Assembly: GCA_965277355.1 (NCBI GenBank)
Contig: CBDICN010000002.1
Span: 434,001 to 498,000 of the forward strand
Source: RH-AL1 sp965277355
Lineage (GTDB): Bacteria; Pseudomonadota; Alphaproteobacteria; Rhizobiales; Beijerinckiaceae
Direction of reading: 5' to 3'
DNA length: 64,000 bases
The stretch's first letter is position 1. Every line of letters starts with the position of its first letter. The notes beneath the pieces are model-generated. The model saw nothing but the letters and a program-made list of their open reading frames with translations. It ran no database searches and was not told where the DNA came from. Below are positions 24,517-32,519 of this stretch, one piece after another. A program made the position numbers and the translations under genes.

Positions 24517-24771
24517 ATGACAGAAGACATCGCCTCGACCGGGGTCGCCGCCGAGGAACTCAAGCAGTTCGTCGAGCGCATCGAGCGGCTTGAGGAAGAA
24601 AAGAAGGCCCTGTCCGACGACATCAAAGACGTGTTCGCCGAACTCAAGGGCCGCGGCTTCGACGTCAAGGCCGTGCGCCAGATCCTGCGCATTCGCAAGC
24701 AGGACCATTCCGAGCGCATGGAGCTCGAGGCGATTCTCGAACTCTACATGAACGCGCTGGGAATGGCGTGA
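24517..24771 (+). CDS. gapR: GapR family DNA-binding protein (DUF2312)
   Basis: An 84-residue protein with the full DUF2312 sequence (LKQFVERIERLEEEKKALSD, FAELKGRGFDVKAVRQILRI, ILELYMNALGMA). In Caulobacter, GapR is a nucleoid protein that binds overtwisted AT-rich DNA and is needed for replication and cell division. The coiled-coil first helix and basic C-terminal part are preserved. The stop codon overlaps the start of the next gene, so the two are translationally coupled. Confidence 0.92.
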   Translation: MTEDIASTGVAAEELKQFVERIERLEEEKKALSDDIKDVFAELKGRGFDVKAVRQILRIRKQDHSERMELEAILELYMNALGMA

Positions 24772-25574
24772 TGACGAACGCTCCGGCGCCCTACCAGGTC
24801 ACCGCCTCGAACCTCTCGGCAAGTTCCGAAAACCGGATCCACGACGACCGCGTCGCCCGGAGCCTCGGCTTCACCGGCGCGCTGGTCCCCGGCGTCGAGG
24901 TCTACGCCTACGCCTGCCATTCGATCGTGCGCCATGGCGGCAGCGCCTGGCTCGGCCGCGGCCATGCCGTGTGCAGCTTCAAGAAGCCGGTCTACGATGG
25001 CCGCCGCGTCACGGTGGCCGCGAGGTCGGACAAACCCGGCGGTCTTCAGATCCAGGTCGAGAGCGAGGGCGTGCTGTGCGCGACGGTCATCACCGGTCTC
25101 GCCGACGCGGCAGAGCCGCCGCCTTTGACGGACTTCGCCGTCCGCGCCCTGCCGTCCGAGCGCCCGGCTGTCGGCGAGGCGGTGCTCGCCGACGGAACCT
25201 GGCTCGGCACGGTGGAGCTGGAAGTGACACCTGAACGCGCGGAAGCCTATCTTGGCGGCGTTCACGAGCCCGATTTGCTCTACACCACGCATCGTCTCGT
25301 GCATCCGGGCCAGATCCTCCGGCTCTGCAACCAAGCGCTAATCGAGAATGTCATTCTCGGCGTGTGGATCCACGTCGGCAGCGACATCCACAATTTCTCG
25401 TCGGCGCGATGGAGCGAGACGCTGTCCGTCCGCGCCAAGGTCGTGGCGAACTACGATCGGCGCGGGCATCGCTGCGTCGATCTCGACTGCCTCGTGGTGG
25501 CCGATGCGAGCCGGCCGATCGCGCGGGTGATGCATACGGCGATCTACCGGCTGCGCGATCGCGAGCCGTGTTAG
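24771..25574 (+). CDS. MaoC-like / hotdog-fold protein of unknown substrate
   Basis: A 267-residue protein. The segment ENRIHDDRVARSLGFTGALVPGVEVYAYACHSI resembles the hydratase signature of MaoC/acyl-dehydratase hotdog proteins (here with Asp in the HDD position and a GxxVPG turn), followed by SFKKPVYDGRRVTV, another hotdog-type segment. A second, less clear half follows (VGSDIHNFSSARWSETLSVR). The reaction is not known. The ATG shares its A with the gapR TGA stop (TGATG overlap); GTG 24768 is also possible. The coupling to a nucleoid protein is unexpected and may only reflect a shared promoter. Confidence 0.6.
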   Translation: MTNAPAPYQVTASNLSASSENRIHDDRVARSLGFTGALVPGVEVYAYACHSIVRHGGSAWLGRGHAVCSFKKPVYDGRRVTVAARSDKPGGLQIQVESEGVLCATVITGLADAAEPPPLTDFAVRALPSERPAVGEAVLADGTWLGTVELEVTPERAEAYLGGVHEPDLLYTTHRLVHPGQILRLCNQALIENVILGVWIHVGSDIHNFSSARWSETLSVRAKVVANYDRRGHRCVDLDCLVVADASRPIARVMHTAIYRLRDREPC

Positions 25575-25638
25575 GCGCCGCCGCCGACCGGCCCGTCGAT
25601 CCCGAGCTGTGTCGCTCCGGCACAGTCGTTGCGCCGAG

Positions 25639-25653
25639 CTAACCGCGGATTAA
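25639..25653. promoter_or_regulatory. CtrA-like box (CTAA-N7-TTAA) upstream of the outer-membrane protein gene
   Basis: CTAACCGCGGATTAA, one mismatch from TTAA-N7-TTAA, 58 bases upstream of the start at 25711. The second half-site TTAACC is the fuller CtrA-type half. Tentative. Confidence 0.3.
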
Positions 25654-25710
25654 CCATAGCGATCTATCGTTCCCTCGAGCGGTGCCTTTGCCGTTCGACC
25701 GTCGAGGACC

Positions 25711-27363
25711 ATGGTGGCGTCGCCCTTCCATCGCGCGCTTCACGTCGCCGTGGCGCTCGCCATCGTTGCGCCGAGCGCCAACGCACAGGCCCAGAGCCTC
25801 GGCCTGCGCGGCAGCGACTCGGCCGGCGGCTTCCCCACCTCGCCGTCCGATGCGCCGTCCTACGTGCCCGACAGCAACGCGCCGCCGAGCTTAGAAGCCT
25901 CGCCATCGGACGCCGACTCGGCCCTTCCGCCGGCGACCGACGCAACGCCGTCCACGACGACGAGCCAGGACGTCGACGATACCGGCCCGAACTACGGAAA
26001 GCCGCGCAAGAAGAAGCCGAAGCTCTACAGTCCGAACCCGAAGACCTCCGTTCCGCTGGCGCCCCTCGTGCCCTACCGCGGCGCGCCGGGGCCGCAGCAG
26101 CGCCTGCTCAACCCGGTGCCCGTGCTCAAGACGATCGTCGATCCGACGCTGCCGGGCCCGACCGTCGCCGTGCTGCAAAGCCCGCTGCGGCTGAAGCGCG
26201 TGCTGGTCGAGGACGATCCGTTCGCGCCCGTCGGCGTCAGGATCGGCACGCTGCGGCTGCTGCCCTTCGTCGAGACCAGCGCCGGCTACGAGTCCAACCC
26301 CAACCAGGTCAACATTGGCGTCAAGCCTTCGCTCGACCTGCGTGTCGACGGCGGCGCCGCGGTCGCCTCGGATTTTTCGAGCGGCAGCCTGACGGCGAAC
26401 CTGCGCGGCGGCTATTCCGAGTTCCCCGCGAACCCCACCGCCAACCGTCCGGACTTCAACGGCATCGTCGACGGGCGCATCGACGTCACCCGGCGCGACA
26501 CGATCGACCTCGAGGCCCGCGCGCTCGTCGCCACGCAGACGCCGGGCTCGCCACTGCTGGCGGTGCCGGGCAGCGTCTATATCACCAACCGTCCGACAAT
26601 TACCTCGGAAGGCGCGACGCTGGGCGCCACCCACCTGTTCAACAGGCTCTCGATCGGCCTGCGCACCACCTTCGATCGCACGCAGTACGGCGACGCGACC
26701 CAATCCGACGGATCGATCTACCGCTACAGCCAGGACAATTTCAACGACTACGGGGTGGTCGGCCGCGCCTCCTACGAGCTGACGCCGGGCCTCATCCCAT
26801 TCACCGAGGTCGGCTTCGACGACCGGGTGCGCGACAACGCCATCGACCTCAGCGGCTACGCGCGCGATTCCACCGGCGTCTTCGCGCGCGCCGGCTCGAT
26901 CCTCGAGTTCGGACGGGTCATTACCGGCTCTCTGAGCGCCGGCTATGCCGACCGGCACTATGCCGACGCGCGCCTGCCGAACCTGCGCGGACCAACGCTC
27001 GACGGCTCGGTCGTCTACGCGGTGACGCCGATCACCACCGTCACCTTCCGCGCCAGCACGACGCTCGCCGAGACGACGCTGCCGGGCGCCTCCGGCGCGA
27101 TCTCCCGGCTCGTCAGCGTCGAACTCGCCCACGTCTTCTTCCGCAACTTCACAGTGAGCGGGATCGTCACCTATCAGCCCAACGAGTACCAGGGCGTGGC
27201 GGTCCACGAGGCGTTCTCGAGCGAGACGCTCAAGGCGGCCTACGCCTTCAATCGCGAGGTGTCGCTGATCGCGACGGCGTCGCACCAGCAGCTCAGCAGC
27301 AGCCTCACCTACTCGGCCTTCAAGGACAACGTCATCCTGCTGGGCGTCCGGCTGCAGCGCTAG
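25711..27363 (+). CDS. Outer-membrane beta-barrel protein (putative porin, BBP2-like)
   Basis: A 550-residue exported protein with a signal peptide (ALHVAVALAIVAPSANAQA). A low-complexity Pro/Ser/Asp region runs to about residue 110, with a Lys-rich patch (PRKKKPK), and a beta-barrel occupies about 185-550. Alternating polar/aromatic strands such as LLPFVETSAGYESNPNQVN, GGYSEFPANPTANRPDF and VTPITTVTFRASTTLAETT fit the beta-barrel porin 2 (PF10082) family. These outer-membrane proteins are often linked to polysaccharide or attachment functions, without a proven substrate. The C-terminal residue is Arg, not Phe. The stop codon TAG is built by an IS insertion (TA of the target plus the first G of the element); the ancestral stop was TAA. 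Confidence 0.85.
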   Translation: MVASPFHRALHVAVALAIVAPSANAQAQSLGLRGSDSAGGFPTSPSDAPSYVPDSNAPPSLEASPSDADSALPPATDATPSTTTSQDVDDTGPNYGKPRKKKPKLYSPNPKTSVPLAPLVPYRGAPGPQQRLLNPVPVLKTIVDPTLPGPTVAVLQSPLRLKRVLVEDDPFAPVGVRIGTLRLLPFVETSAGYESNPNQVNIGVKPSLDLRVDGGAAVASDFSSGSLTANLRGGYSEFPANPTANRPDFNGIVDGRIDVTRRDTIDLEARALVATQTPGSPLLAVPGSVYITNRPTITSEGATLGATHLFNRLSIGLRTTFDRTQYGDATQSDGSIYRYSQDNFNDYGVVGRASYELTPGLIPFTEVGFDDRVRDNAIDLSGYARDSTGVFARAGSILEFGRVITGSLSAGYADRHYADARLPNLRGPTLDGSVVYAVTPITTVTFRASTTLAETTLPGASGAISRLVSVELAHVFFRNFTVSGIVTYQPNEYQGVAVHEAFSSETLKAAYAFNREVSLIATASHQQLSSSLTYSAFKDNVILLGVRLQR

Positions 27364-27429
27364 AGCACTTCGAGCTTGCATGGAATCGACGAGTCTGATT
27401 CGAGAGTCTTGTTCAGCGGCGAGGCTCTC

Positions 27430-27780
27430 ATGGTTGCACCTCTTTCCCAGGATTTGCGCAGGCGGCTCGTGGAAGCCGTCAACGACGGCAGTTCGGCGCG
27501 CGAGGCGGCGCGTCGGTTCGCGGTCAGCCCGTCGGCGGCGATCAAGCTGATGCAGCGTGTACGCAGAACCGGCAGCACGGCGCCAGCCCGGATCGGCGGC
27601 TATCGGCGGCCACTCCTCGAAGAGCACGCCGATGTCCTGCGCGAGCTGACGCAGGCTCGCAAGGGCATCACGCTCGCCGAACTCCAGGCGGCGCTCGCCG
27701 AGCGTGGCGTTGCGGTCTCGACGACGGCGATCTGGTCGACGCTGCACCGGCTCGGCCTGTCACACAAAAAAAGTCGATGA
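27430..27780 (+). CDS. IS630-family transposase, N-terminal helix-turn-helix part (OrfA)
   Basis: A 116-residue DNA-binding half: SQDLRRRLVEAVNDGSSAREAARRFAVS is the first helix-turn-helix, and a second follows (KGITLAELQAALAERGVAVS). The start is ATG 27430 with GAGG 6 bases upstream. The frame ends in TGA at 27780, directly after a run of seven A residues (27766-27772). Its last codons overlap OrfB by four bases. Joined to OrfB by a -1 shift at the A-run it would give a typical full-length IS630 transposase. Confidence 0.9.
   Translation: MVAPLSQDLRRRLVEAVNDGSSAREAARRFAVSPSAAIKLMQRVRRTGSTAPARIGGYRRPLLEEHADVLRELTQARKGITLAELQAALAERGVAVSTTAIWSTLHRLGLSHKKSR
27766..27772 (+). other. A7 slippery run at the OrfA/OrfB junction (probable -1 frameshift site)
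   Basis: Seven A residues followed by G, five bases before the OrfA stop. OrfB is in the -1 frame. Ribosomal slippage, or transcript slippage that adds one A, would fuse the two frames. Confidence 0.55.
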
Positions 27781-28373
27781 GAGCCGCCGAGCAGGATCGC
27801 CCCGATGTCGCCGTGCGTCGGAAGCGGTGGCAAGCTTGGCAGCGCTTCATGGATTGCGCCGCCTTCGTCTTCATCGACGAGACCGGCGCCGCGACCAACA
27901 TGGCGCGCACTCACGGCTGGGGACCGAAAAGCGAGCGGCTCGTCGATGCCACCCCGCACGGCCACTGGTTCACGACGACGTTCGTCGGCGGCCTGCGCGA
28001 GAGCGGCGTCATCGCGCCGCTGGTCCTCGACGGCCCGATGACGGGCGAGATCTTCCTCGCCTACACCGAGCAGTTCCTGGCGCCCGCTCTGTCACCAGGC
28101 GACATCGTGGTGATGGACAACCTCTCCGCCCACAAGGTCGTCGGCGTCGAGGCGGCGATCAGAGCCGTCGGCGCCAGCGTCCTCTACCTGCCGCCCTACA
28201 GTCCCGATCTCAACCCCATCGAGAAGATGTTCGCCAAGTTGAAGGCCGAATTGCGCAAAGCAAAAGCCCGCACACAAGACGCCCTGTGGAAGGAAATCGG
28301 CCGGATCATCAGAGCGCTGGGTCCCGACGAATGCCGAAATTACATCGCAAGCTCAGGCTATGCGTGCGACTAA
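27777..28373 (+). CDS. IS630-family transposase, DDE catalytic part (OrfB)
   Basis: A 198-residue catalytic half with the complete DDE triad: FVFIDETGAATNMA (Asp), IVVMDNLSAHKVVGVEA (Asp) and YSPDLNPIEKMFAKLK (Glu). The N-terminus MRAAEQDRPDV matches the internal linker of single-frame IS630 transposases, supporting production as an OrfA-OrfB fusion. The ATG overlaps the OrfA stop as ATGA, so coupled re-initiation is an alternative. Confidence 0.92.
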   Translation: MRAAEQDRPDVAVRRKRWQAWQRFMDCAAFVFIDETGAATNMARTHGWGPKSERLVDATPHGHWFTTTFVGGLRESGVIAPLVLDGPMTGEIFLAYTEQFLAPALSPGDIVVMDNLSAHKVVGVEAAIRAVGASVLYLPPYSPDLNPIEKMFAKLKAELRKAKARTQDALWKEIGRIIRALGPDECRNYIASSGYACD

Positions 28374-28475
28374 GCCGGAAATGCTCTAACGGGGCGCCGG
28401 CGAGCCGCTGCCTGCCGACCGGTTGCGCCGGCGGCGGCGATCCCGCACTGTCGGCGCACAGCGGGAGACCTTCGC

Positions 28476-28967
28476 ATGACCATCACCATCATCGTCGCGG
28501 CCGCGATCACACTCCTCGTCCTCGGCGTCGGGGGCGCGATGACGACGGTAGGTCCGTGGTATCGCGCCCTGCGCAAGCCGAGCTGGAACCCGCCGAACTG
28601 GCTGTTCGGGCCGGCCTGGACCCTTATCCTCGGCCTCGCCGCGTGGGCCGGGGTGCTCGCCTGGACGAACGCCGGTCCCGGCGGCCACATCGTGATCGGC
28701 GTGCTGTTTGCCATCAACATCGTCTTCCACATGCTGTGGAGCCCGTTGTTCTTCAACCTGGAGCGGCCGGACTGGGCGCTGATCGAGGTGCCGTTCCTTT
28801 GGCTCTCCATCGTCGCGCTGATGATCGGCGTCGCCCGCTATTCCGGTCTCGCGGCGGCCCTTCTCGCGCCCTATCTCGCCTGGGTCGCCTTCGCGGCGGT
28901 CCTCAACCTGGTCATCGTGCGGATGAACGCGCCGTTCGGGGGCACGCGGCAGGCAGGCCGCGCCTGA
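28476..28967 (+). CDS. tspO: TspO/MBR family tryptophan-rich membrane protein
   Basis: A 163-residue inner-membrane protein with five predicted helices and the conserved segments PSWNPPNWLFGPAW, NIVFHMLWSPLFF (W-rich) and VARYSGLAAALLAPYLAWVAFA. TspO binds tetrapyrroles and, in Rhodobacter sphaeroides, represses photosynthesis genes in response to oxygen. Its presence about 10 kb from bchH-G-P is in keeping with a phototrophic, tetrapyrrole-handling host. Before the IS arrived it lay just downstream of the outer-membrane protein gene. Confidence 0.9.
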   Translation: MTITIIVAAAITLLVLGVGGAMTTVGPWYRALRKPSWNPPNWLFGPAWTLILGLAAWAGVLAWTNAGPGGHIVIGVLFAINIVFHMLWSPLFFNLERPDWALIEVPFLWLSIVALMIGVARYSGLAAALLAPYLAWVAFAAVLNLVIVRMNAPFGGTRQAGRA

Positions 28968-28980
28968 CCACAGCGCCACG

Positions 28981-29286
28981 TCATCGAAGCTCGGCGTCGG
29001 ACAGCAGCGGCTTGAAGCGACGCTCGTCGAAGGCCTGGAACGCCGTTTTTGCCATCACGTGGGTCACGACAAGGCCGTAGTGGCCGTTCTTGCGCGGGAG
29101 CACGGCGTCAACCGAATAGACCTTCCCCTCGGTGAGTTCAGGGGCGTCGGAAAGGTCGAGATAGCCGTTGTAGACGCAGACGACCCGTTGGCCGACGAAC
29201 CATGGCCATGCCGACGCATCGCCTTCGGCGAGGCCGGCATGGCTCAAGACCAACCCCAAAGCGAAGACGATCCTCGCAAGCCCCAT
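28981..29286 (-). CDS. Small secreted protein of unknown function
   Basis: A 101-residue product from ATG 29286 with a signal peptide (IVFALGLVLSHAGLAEG). The mature domain contains VGQRVVCVYNGYLDLSDAPELTEGKVYSVDAVL, a small beta-rich pattern like SH3-type or nucleic-acid-processing domains found in phage-related and rhizobial hypothetical proteins. No function can be assigned. An in-frame upstream start at 29325 would add residues ahead of the signal peptide and is less likely. It ends 13 bases from the convergent tspO stop. Confidence 0.6.
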   Translation of the reverse strand: MGLARIVFALGLVLSHAGLAEGDASAWPWFVGQRVVCVYNGYLDLSDAPELTEGKVYSVDAVLPRKNGHYGLVVTHVMAKTAFQAFDERRFKPLLSDAELR

Positions 29287-29414
29287 GTCGAGCCCGGCAG
29301 TCGGCGGCAAGATGCGACGCGGCATGCCCGGAGCTTATCGAGGAATTCACGTCGCCCGCAACAGCTGTTCGCCGCGCCATCGCGTCGACGAATGGCTCTC
29401 GTCTTGGCAACTTG

Positions 29415-29461
29415 CCGAAAACGGAAAAGCACCGGGCGACGGCGGCCGCCGCCCGATGCTT
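29415..29461 (-). terminator. Strong intrinsic terminator of the urt-fmd operon
   Basis: Read on the minus strand, a long GC-rich hairpin (AAGCATCGGGCGGCGG pairing with CCGCCGTCGCCCGGTGCTT, few mismatches) starts at the last base of the fmdB stop codon and is followed by TTTTCCGTTTT. Stem plus U-tract in the right orientation; convincing. Confidence 0.8.
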
Positions 29462-29784
29462 CAGTGACTGATCATCCAGGGCCGGGAGCCGGGAAAGGAT
29501 TTCGCGGCGCCCGCGGCGGCAGCCGGGCCCACCCGCGTGCCGCAGCAGCCGCAACCGGACGGGTGGGACCCTTGAGAGCGGCGCGGCTCGTGCCGCGAGC
29601 GTTCGTTGACGAACATCCCGGCGCGAGCGCCGGCATCCATCGTGGCGAGCGCCGGAGCATGAAGCACGGCTCGCGGCGCTTGCGCGCCGCAGCCCTCGCA
29701 GCTGGCCGGCTGAGCGTAGTCCGACATCGGCCGGAACTCGGCGAAAGGACCGCAGGACGGGCACTCGTAGTCGTAGATCGGCAT
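29461..29784 (-). CDS. fmdB: FmdB family zinc-ribbon protein
   Basis: A 107-residue protein that starts MPIYDYECPSCGPFAEF, the FmdB regulatory/zinc-ribbon signature, with CxxC pairs at residues 8-11 and about 29-32 (CEGCG). Extra Cys near the C-terminus (CGCCG) may add a second metal site. In Methylophilus methylotrophus, fmdB lies beside the formamidase gene and was proposed to regulate it; its molecular role remains uncertain. It starts 10 bases after the fmdA stop with GAGG upstream. It is the last gene of the operon. Confidence 0.88.
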   Translation of the reverse strand: MPIYDYECPSCGPFAEFRPMSDYAQPASCEGCGAQAPRAVLHAPALATMDAGARAGMFVNERSRHEPRRSQGSHPSGCGCCGTRVGPAAAAGAAKSFPGSRPWMISH

Positions 29785-29794
29785 CGCGTCTGCC

Positions 29795-31024
29795 TCAAAG
29801 GTCCGGGGCGGTCGGCAGCTTGATGCTGCCATCGAGGAACTTGGTCGGGCCGGCCATGCCCGGATTGATGTCGAAGTCGAAGATCTCGGTCGGGATCCAC
29901 AGCGTCGCGCAGGCATTCGGCACGTCGACCACGCCCGAGATGTGGCCCTGTACCGGCGCGGTGCCGAGGATGGAATAGGCCTGCTCGCCGGAATAGCCGA
30001 ACTTCTTCAGGTATTCGATGGCGGCGAGGCAGGCCTGACGGTAGGCGACGCCGACGTCGAGGTAGTACTGCTTGCCCATCTCATCGACGGAGATGCCGTC
30101 GAAGATGAGGAAGTCGGTGTAGTTCGGCTTGATCGGCGACGGCTTGAAGATCGGGCTCTTGATGCCGTACTTCTTCATGCCGTCCTTGATGACGTCGACC
30201 TTGAGGTGCAGCCAGCCGGCCATCTCGATGGCGCCGCAGAAGGTGATCTCGCCGTCGCCCTGGCTGAAGTGCAGGTCGCCCATCGAGAGCCCGGCGCCGG
30301 GCACGTAGACGGGGAAGTAGATCTTCGAGCCGCGCGACAGGTCCTTGATGTCCATGTTGCCGCCGTGCTCGCGCGGCGGAACCGTGCGCGCACCGGTGGC
30401 GGCGGCCTTGTCGCGCGCCTCGCCCTTGAGGCTGCCCATATGCGCGGTCGGCGCGAACGGCGGGTTGGCGACGCCGGTCGGATGATCGGGATTGGCGGCG
30501 ATGAAGGCCGTCTCGCGCTCGTTCCAAAGCTCGAGCAGCTTGGGATCGGGCAGGCAGCCGATCAGACCGGGATGGACGAGGCCGGCGAAGCCGATGCCCG
30601 GCACGTGGCGCGAACTCGTGTACATGCCCTTGATGTCCCAGATCGACTTCTGCGCCGTCGGGAAATGGTCGGTGAGGAAACCGCCGCCGTTCTTGCGTGA
30701 GAAGGCGCCGTTGAAGCCCCATTCGTTGCCCGTGATCGGGCCGATGTCCAGGATGTCGACGACGAGGAGGTCGCCCGGCTCGGCGCCCTTGACTCCGATC
30801 GGACCCGACAGGAAGTGCACGATCGAGAGATCGATGTCGCGCACGTCGGATGCGTCGTTATCGTTCTTGATGAAGCCGCCGGTCCAATCGTAGGTCTCGA
30901 TGATGAAATCGTCGCCGGGCTCGACCGTCGCCACCATCGGAATGTCGGGATGCCAACGATTGTGTACCATCGCGTTGTCGTAAGCCGACTGGGTCAGGTC
31001 CACCTTGATAAGCGTATCGGTCAT
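29795..31024 (-). CDS. fmdA: Formamidase
   Basis: Hydrolyses formamide (and to a lesser extent other short amides) to formate and ammonia in the cytoplasm. The 409-residue protein follows the FmdA/AmdA acetamidase-formamidase family end to end: HNRWHPDIPMVATVEPGD, PGDLLVVDILDIGP, GGGFLTDHFP, HVPGIGFAGLVHPGLIGC, VPPREHGGNMDIKDLSRGS, VYVPGAGLSMGDLHFSQGDGE and ISGVVDVPNACATLWIP (each quoted in part). The gene follows urtE by 36 bases. The context is a nitrogen-scavenging amide importer, so FmdA releases ammonia from the imported substrate. Confidence 0.95.
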   Translation of the reverse strand: MTDTLIKVDLTQSAYDNAMVHNRWHPDIPMVATVEPGDDFIIETYDWTGGFIKNDNDASDVRDIDLSIVHFLSGPIGVKGAEPGDLLVVDILDIGPITGNEWGFNGAFSRKNGGGFLTDHFPTAQKSIWDIKGMYTSSRHVPGIGFAGLVHPGLIGCLPDPKLLELWNERETAFIAANPDHPTGVANPPFAPTAHMGSLKGEARDKAAATGARTVPPREHGGNMDIKDLSRGSKIYFPVYVPGAGLSMGDLHFSQGDGEITFCGAIEMAGWLHLKVDVIKDGMKKYGIKSPIFKPSPIKPNYTDFLIFDGISVDEMGKQYYLDVGVAYRQACLAAIEYLKKFGYSGEQAYSILGTAPVQGHISGVVDVPNACATLWIPTEIFDFDINPGMAGPTKFLDGSIKLPTAPDL

Positions 31025-31060
31025 GTTGCACTCCTTCCAAAGGCAATCGGCGCCGTCGTG

Positions 31061-31762
31061 TCAGACGGACAGGAAGCTCGAAATCTTGTCGGCATTTACC
31101 GAGGCGCCAAATTCCTCGTGAACCAGTTCTCCATTCTCGATGACGACGACGCGGTCGGCGACATCGAGGGCGAAACTGAGCACCTGCTCGGAGACGAGGA
31201 TGGACAGACCGCGTTCGTCGCGGATGCGCTTCAGCGTCCGCGCCATCTCGCGGATGATGGAGGGCTGAATGCCCTCGGTCGGCTCGTCGAGAAGCAGGAC
31301 CTTGGGCGAGCTCGCCAGCGCGCGGGCGATGGCGAGCTGCTGCTGCTGGCCGCCGGAGAGATTGCCGCCGCGCCGTTTGCGCATCTCCTTCAGGACGGGG
31401 AAGAGCGCGTAGATGTCGGCGAGCATGCTGCTCTTCTTGGCGCCGCCGAGCCCGGTCTCGATGTTCTCCTCGACGGTCATCGACGAGAAGATCATACGGC
31501 CCTGAGGCACGTAGGCGAGCCCCTTGGCCACGCGCTGGTAGCTCGCGAGCGTGCTGATGTCGGACTCCCCCACGCTCACCTTGCCGAGCCGGGTCGGCAG
31601 GAGACCGATGAGCGCCTTCAAGAGCGTCGTCTTGCCCATGCCGTTGCGGCCCATCAGGGCGACGATCTCGTCGCGGGCGATCGCGAGGTTCAGGCCGTGG
31701 AGGACCTCGCTCTGCCCGTAGGCAACGTGAAGGCCGTCGATCGCGAGTACGGGTGACGACAT
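31061..31762 (-). CDS. urtE: Urea/amide ABC transporter ATP-binding protein, LivF type
   Basis: A 233-residue ATPase: Walker A GRNGMGKTTLL near 37-47, ABC signature LSGGQQQQLAIARAL near 135, Walker B VLLLDEPTEGIQPS near 155. The EGIQP phrase is typical of UrtE/LivF proteins of amide and urea importers. The ATG at 31762 gives the normal family length; longer in-frame extension upstream overlaps urtD and is not family-like. The urtD stop lies 8 bases upstream. Confidence 0.9.
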   Translation of the reverse strand: MSSPVLAIDGLHVAYGQSEVLHGLNLAIARDEIVALMGRNGMGKTTLLKALIGLLPTRLGKVSVGESDISTLASYQRVAKGLAYVPQGRMIFSSMTVEENIETGLGGAKKSSMLADIYALFPVLKEMRKRRGGNLSGGQQQQLAIARALASSPKVLLLDEPTEGIQPSIIREMARTLKRIRDERGLSILVSEQVLSFALDVADRVVVIENGELVHEEFGASVNADKISSFLSV

Positions 31763-31770
31763 CGAACCCC

Positions 31771-32514
31771 TCAGTGTCCGAGATAGACTTCGACGACCTT
31801 GGGGTCGCTCTTCACCTGCGCCATCGTACCCTCCGACAGGATCTTGCCCTGGTGAAGAACCGTGACCTTGCGCCCGAGGTCCTCGACGAACTTCATGTCG
31901 TGTTCGATGACGATGACGGAGCGGTCGGCGATGATGCGGTGGAGCAGTTCGGCCGTCTTCGTTCGCTCGCTGACGCTCATGCCGGCTACCGGTTCGTCGA
32001 GCATCATGAGGTCCGGGTTCTGGATCAGCAGCATGCCGATCTCGAGCCATTGCTTCTGGCCGTGGCTCAGGTACTCGGCGCTCTGGCTCAGATGGTCCTT
32101 CAGGAAGATGATCTCGGCGATGTCCTCCACCCGTTCGATGACGGCGCGGTCGCGCTTGAAGGTCAGCGCGCCGAACACGCTCCTGCCCCGCGGATAGGAA
32201 ATCTCAAGGTTCTCGAAGACGGTGAGATCGTCGTAGATCGACGGCGTCTGGAACTTGCGCCCGACACCGGCGAGCACGATCTGGCTCTCGGTCATCTTCG
32301 TCAGTTCGCGGTTGCGGAACTTGATCGAGCCTTCGCTGGCCTTCGTCTTGCCGCAGATGAGGTCGAGCACCGTCGTCTTGCCGGCACCGTTGGGACCGAT
32401 GATGACGCGGATGTCCTTCTCGTCGACGTAGAAGGTCAGGTCGTTGACCGCCTTGAACCCGTCGAAGGAGACGGTGAGGTTCTCGACGGCGAGGAGGAAG
32501 TCGGTGTCGCTCAT
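31771..32514 (-). CDS. urtD: Urea/amide ABC transporter ATP-binding protein, LivG type
   Basis: A 247-residue ATPase with Walker A IIGPNGAGKTTVLDLICGKT near 38-57, the signature-like segment EYLSHGQKQWLEIGMLL (SHGQK instead of SGGQ, usual in UrtD), and Walker B DLMMLDEPVAGMSVSE. It pairs with UrtE as the nucleotide-binding dimer of a branched-chain-amino-acid-type importer. The start is 5 bases from the urtC stop. Confidence 0.9.
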   Translation of the reverse strand: MSDTDFLLAVENLTVSFDGFKAVNDLTFYVDEKDIRVIIGPNGAGKTTVLDLICGKTKASEGSIKFRNRELTKMTESQIVLAGVGRKFQTPSIYDDLTVFENLEISYPRGRSVFGALTFKRDRAVIERVEDIAEIIFLKDHLSQSAEYLSHGQKQWLEIGMLLIQNPDLMMLDEPVAGMSVSERTKTAELLHRIIADRSVIVIEHDMKFVEDLGRKVTVLHQGKILSEGTMAQVKSDPKVVEVYLGH

Positions 32515-32519
32515 TCGCT

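Larger units (their letters stand above)
27361..28388 (+). mobile_element. IS630-family insertion sequence, intact, in the stop codon of the OMP gene
   Basis: The element spans 27363-28386 and is flanked by a TA target duplication (27361-27362 and 28387-28388), the hallmark of IS630/Tc1-mariner elements. The ends form an imperfect inverted repeat: the left GAGCACTTCGAGCTT and right (complement) GAGCATTTCCGGCTT agree in 12 of 15 positions. It holds two overlapping transposase frames, both apparently intact. Joining the flanks restores CGC-TAA-CGGGG, i.e. the original stop codon of the outer-membrane protein gene, so the insertion left the host protein unchanged. Confidence 0.92.

Noticed and set aside
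25891..27747. Long minus-strand open frame opposite the outer-membrane protein and the IS
   Set aside because: It crosses the IS boundary, so it cannot be an old gene, and its translation is low-complexity.
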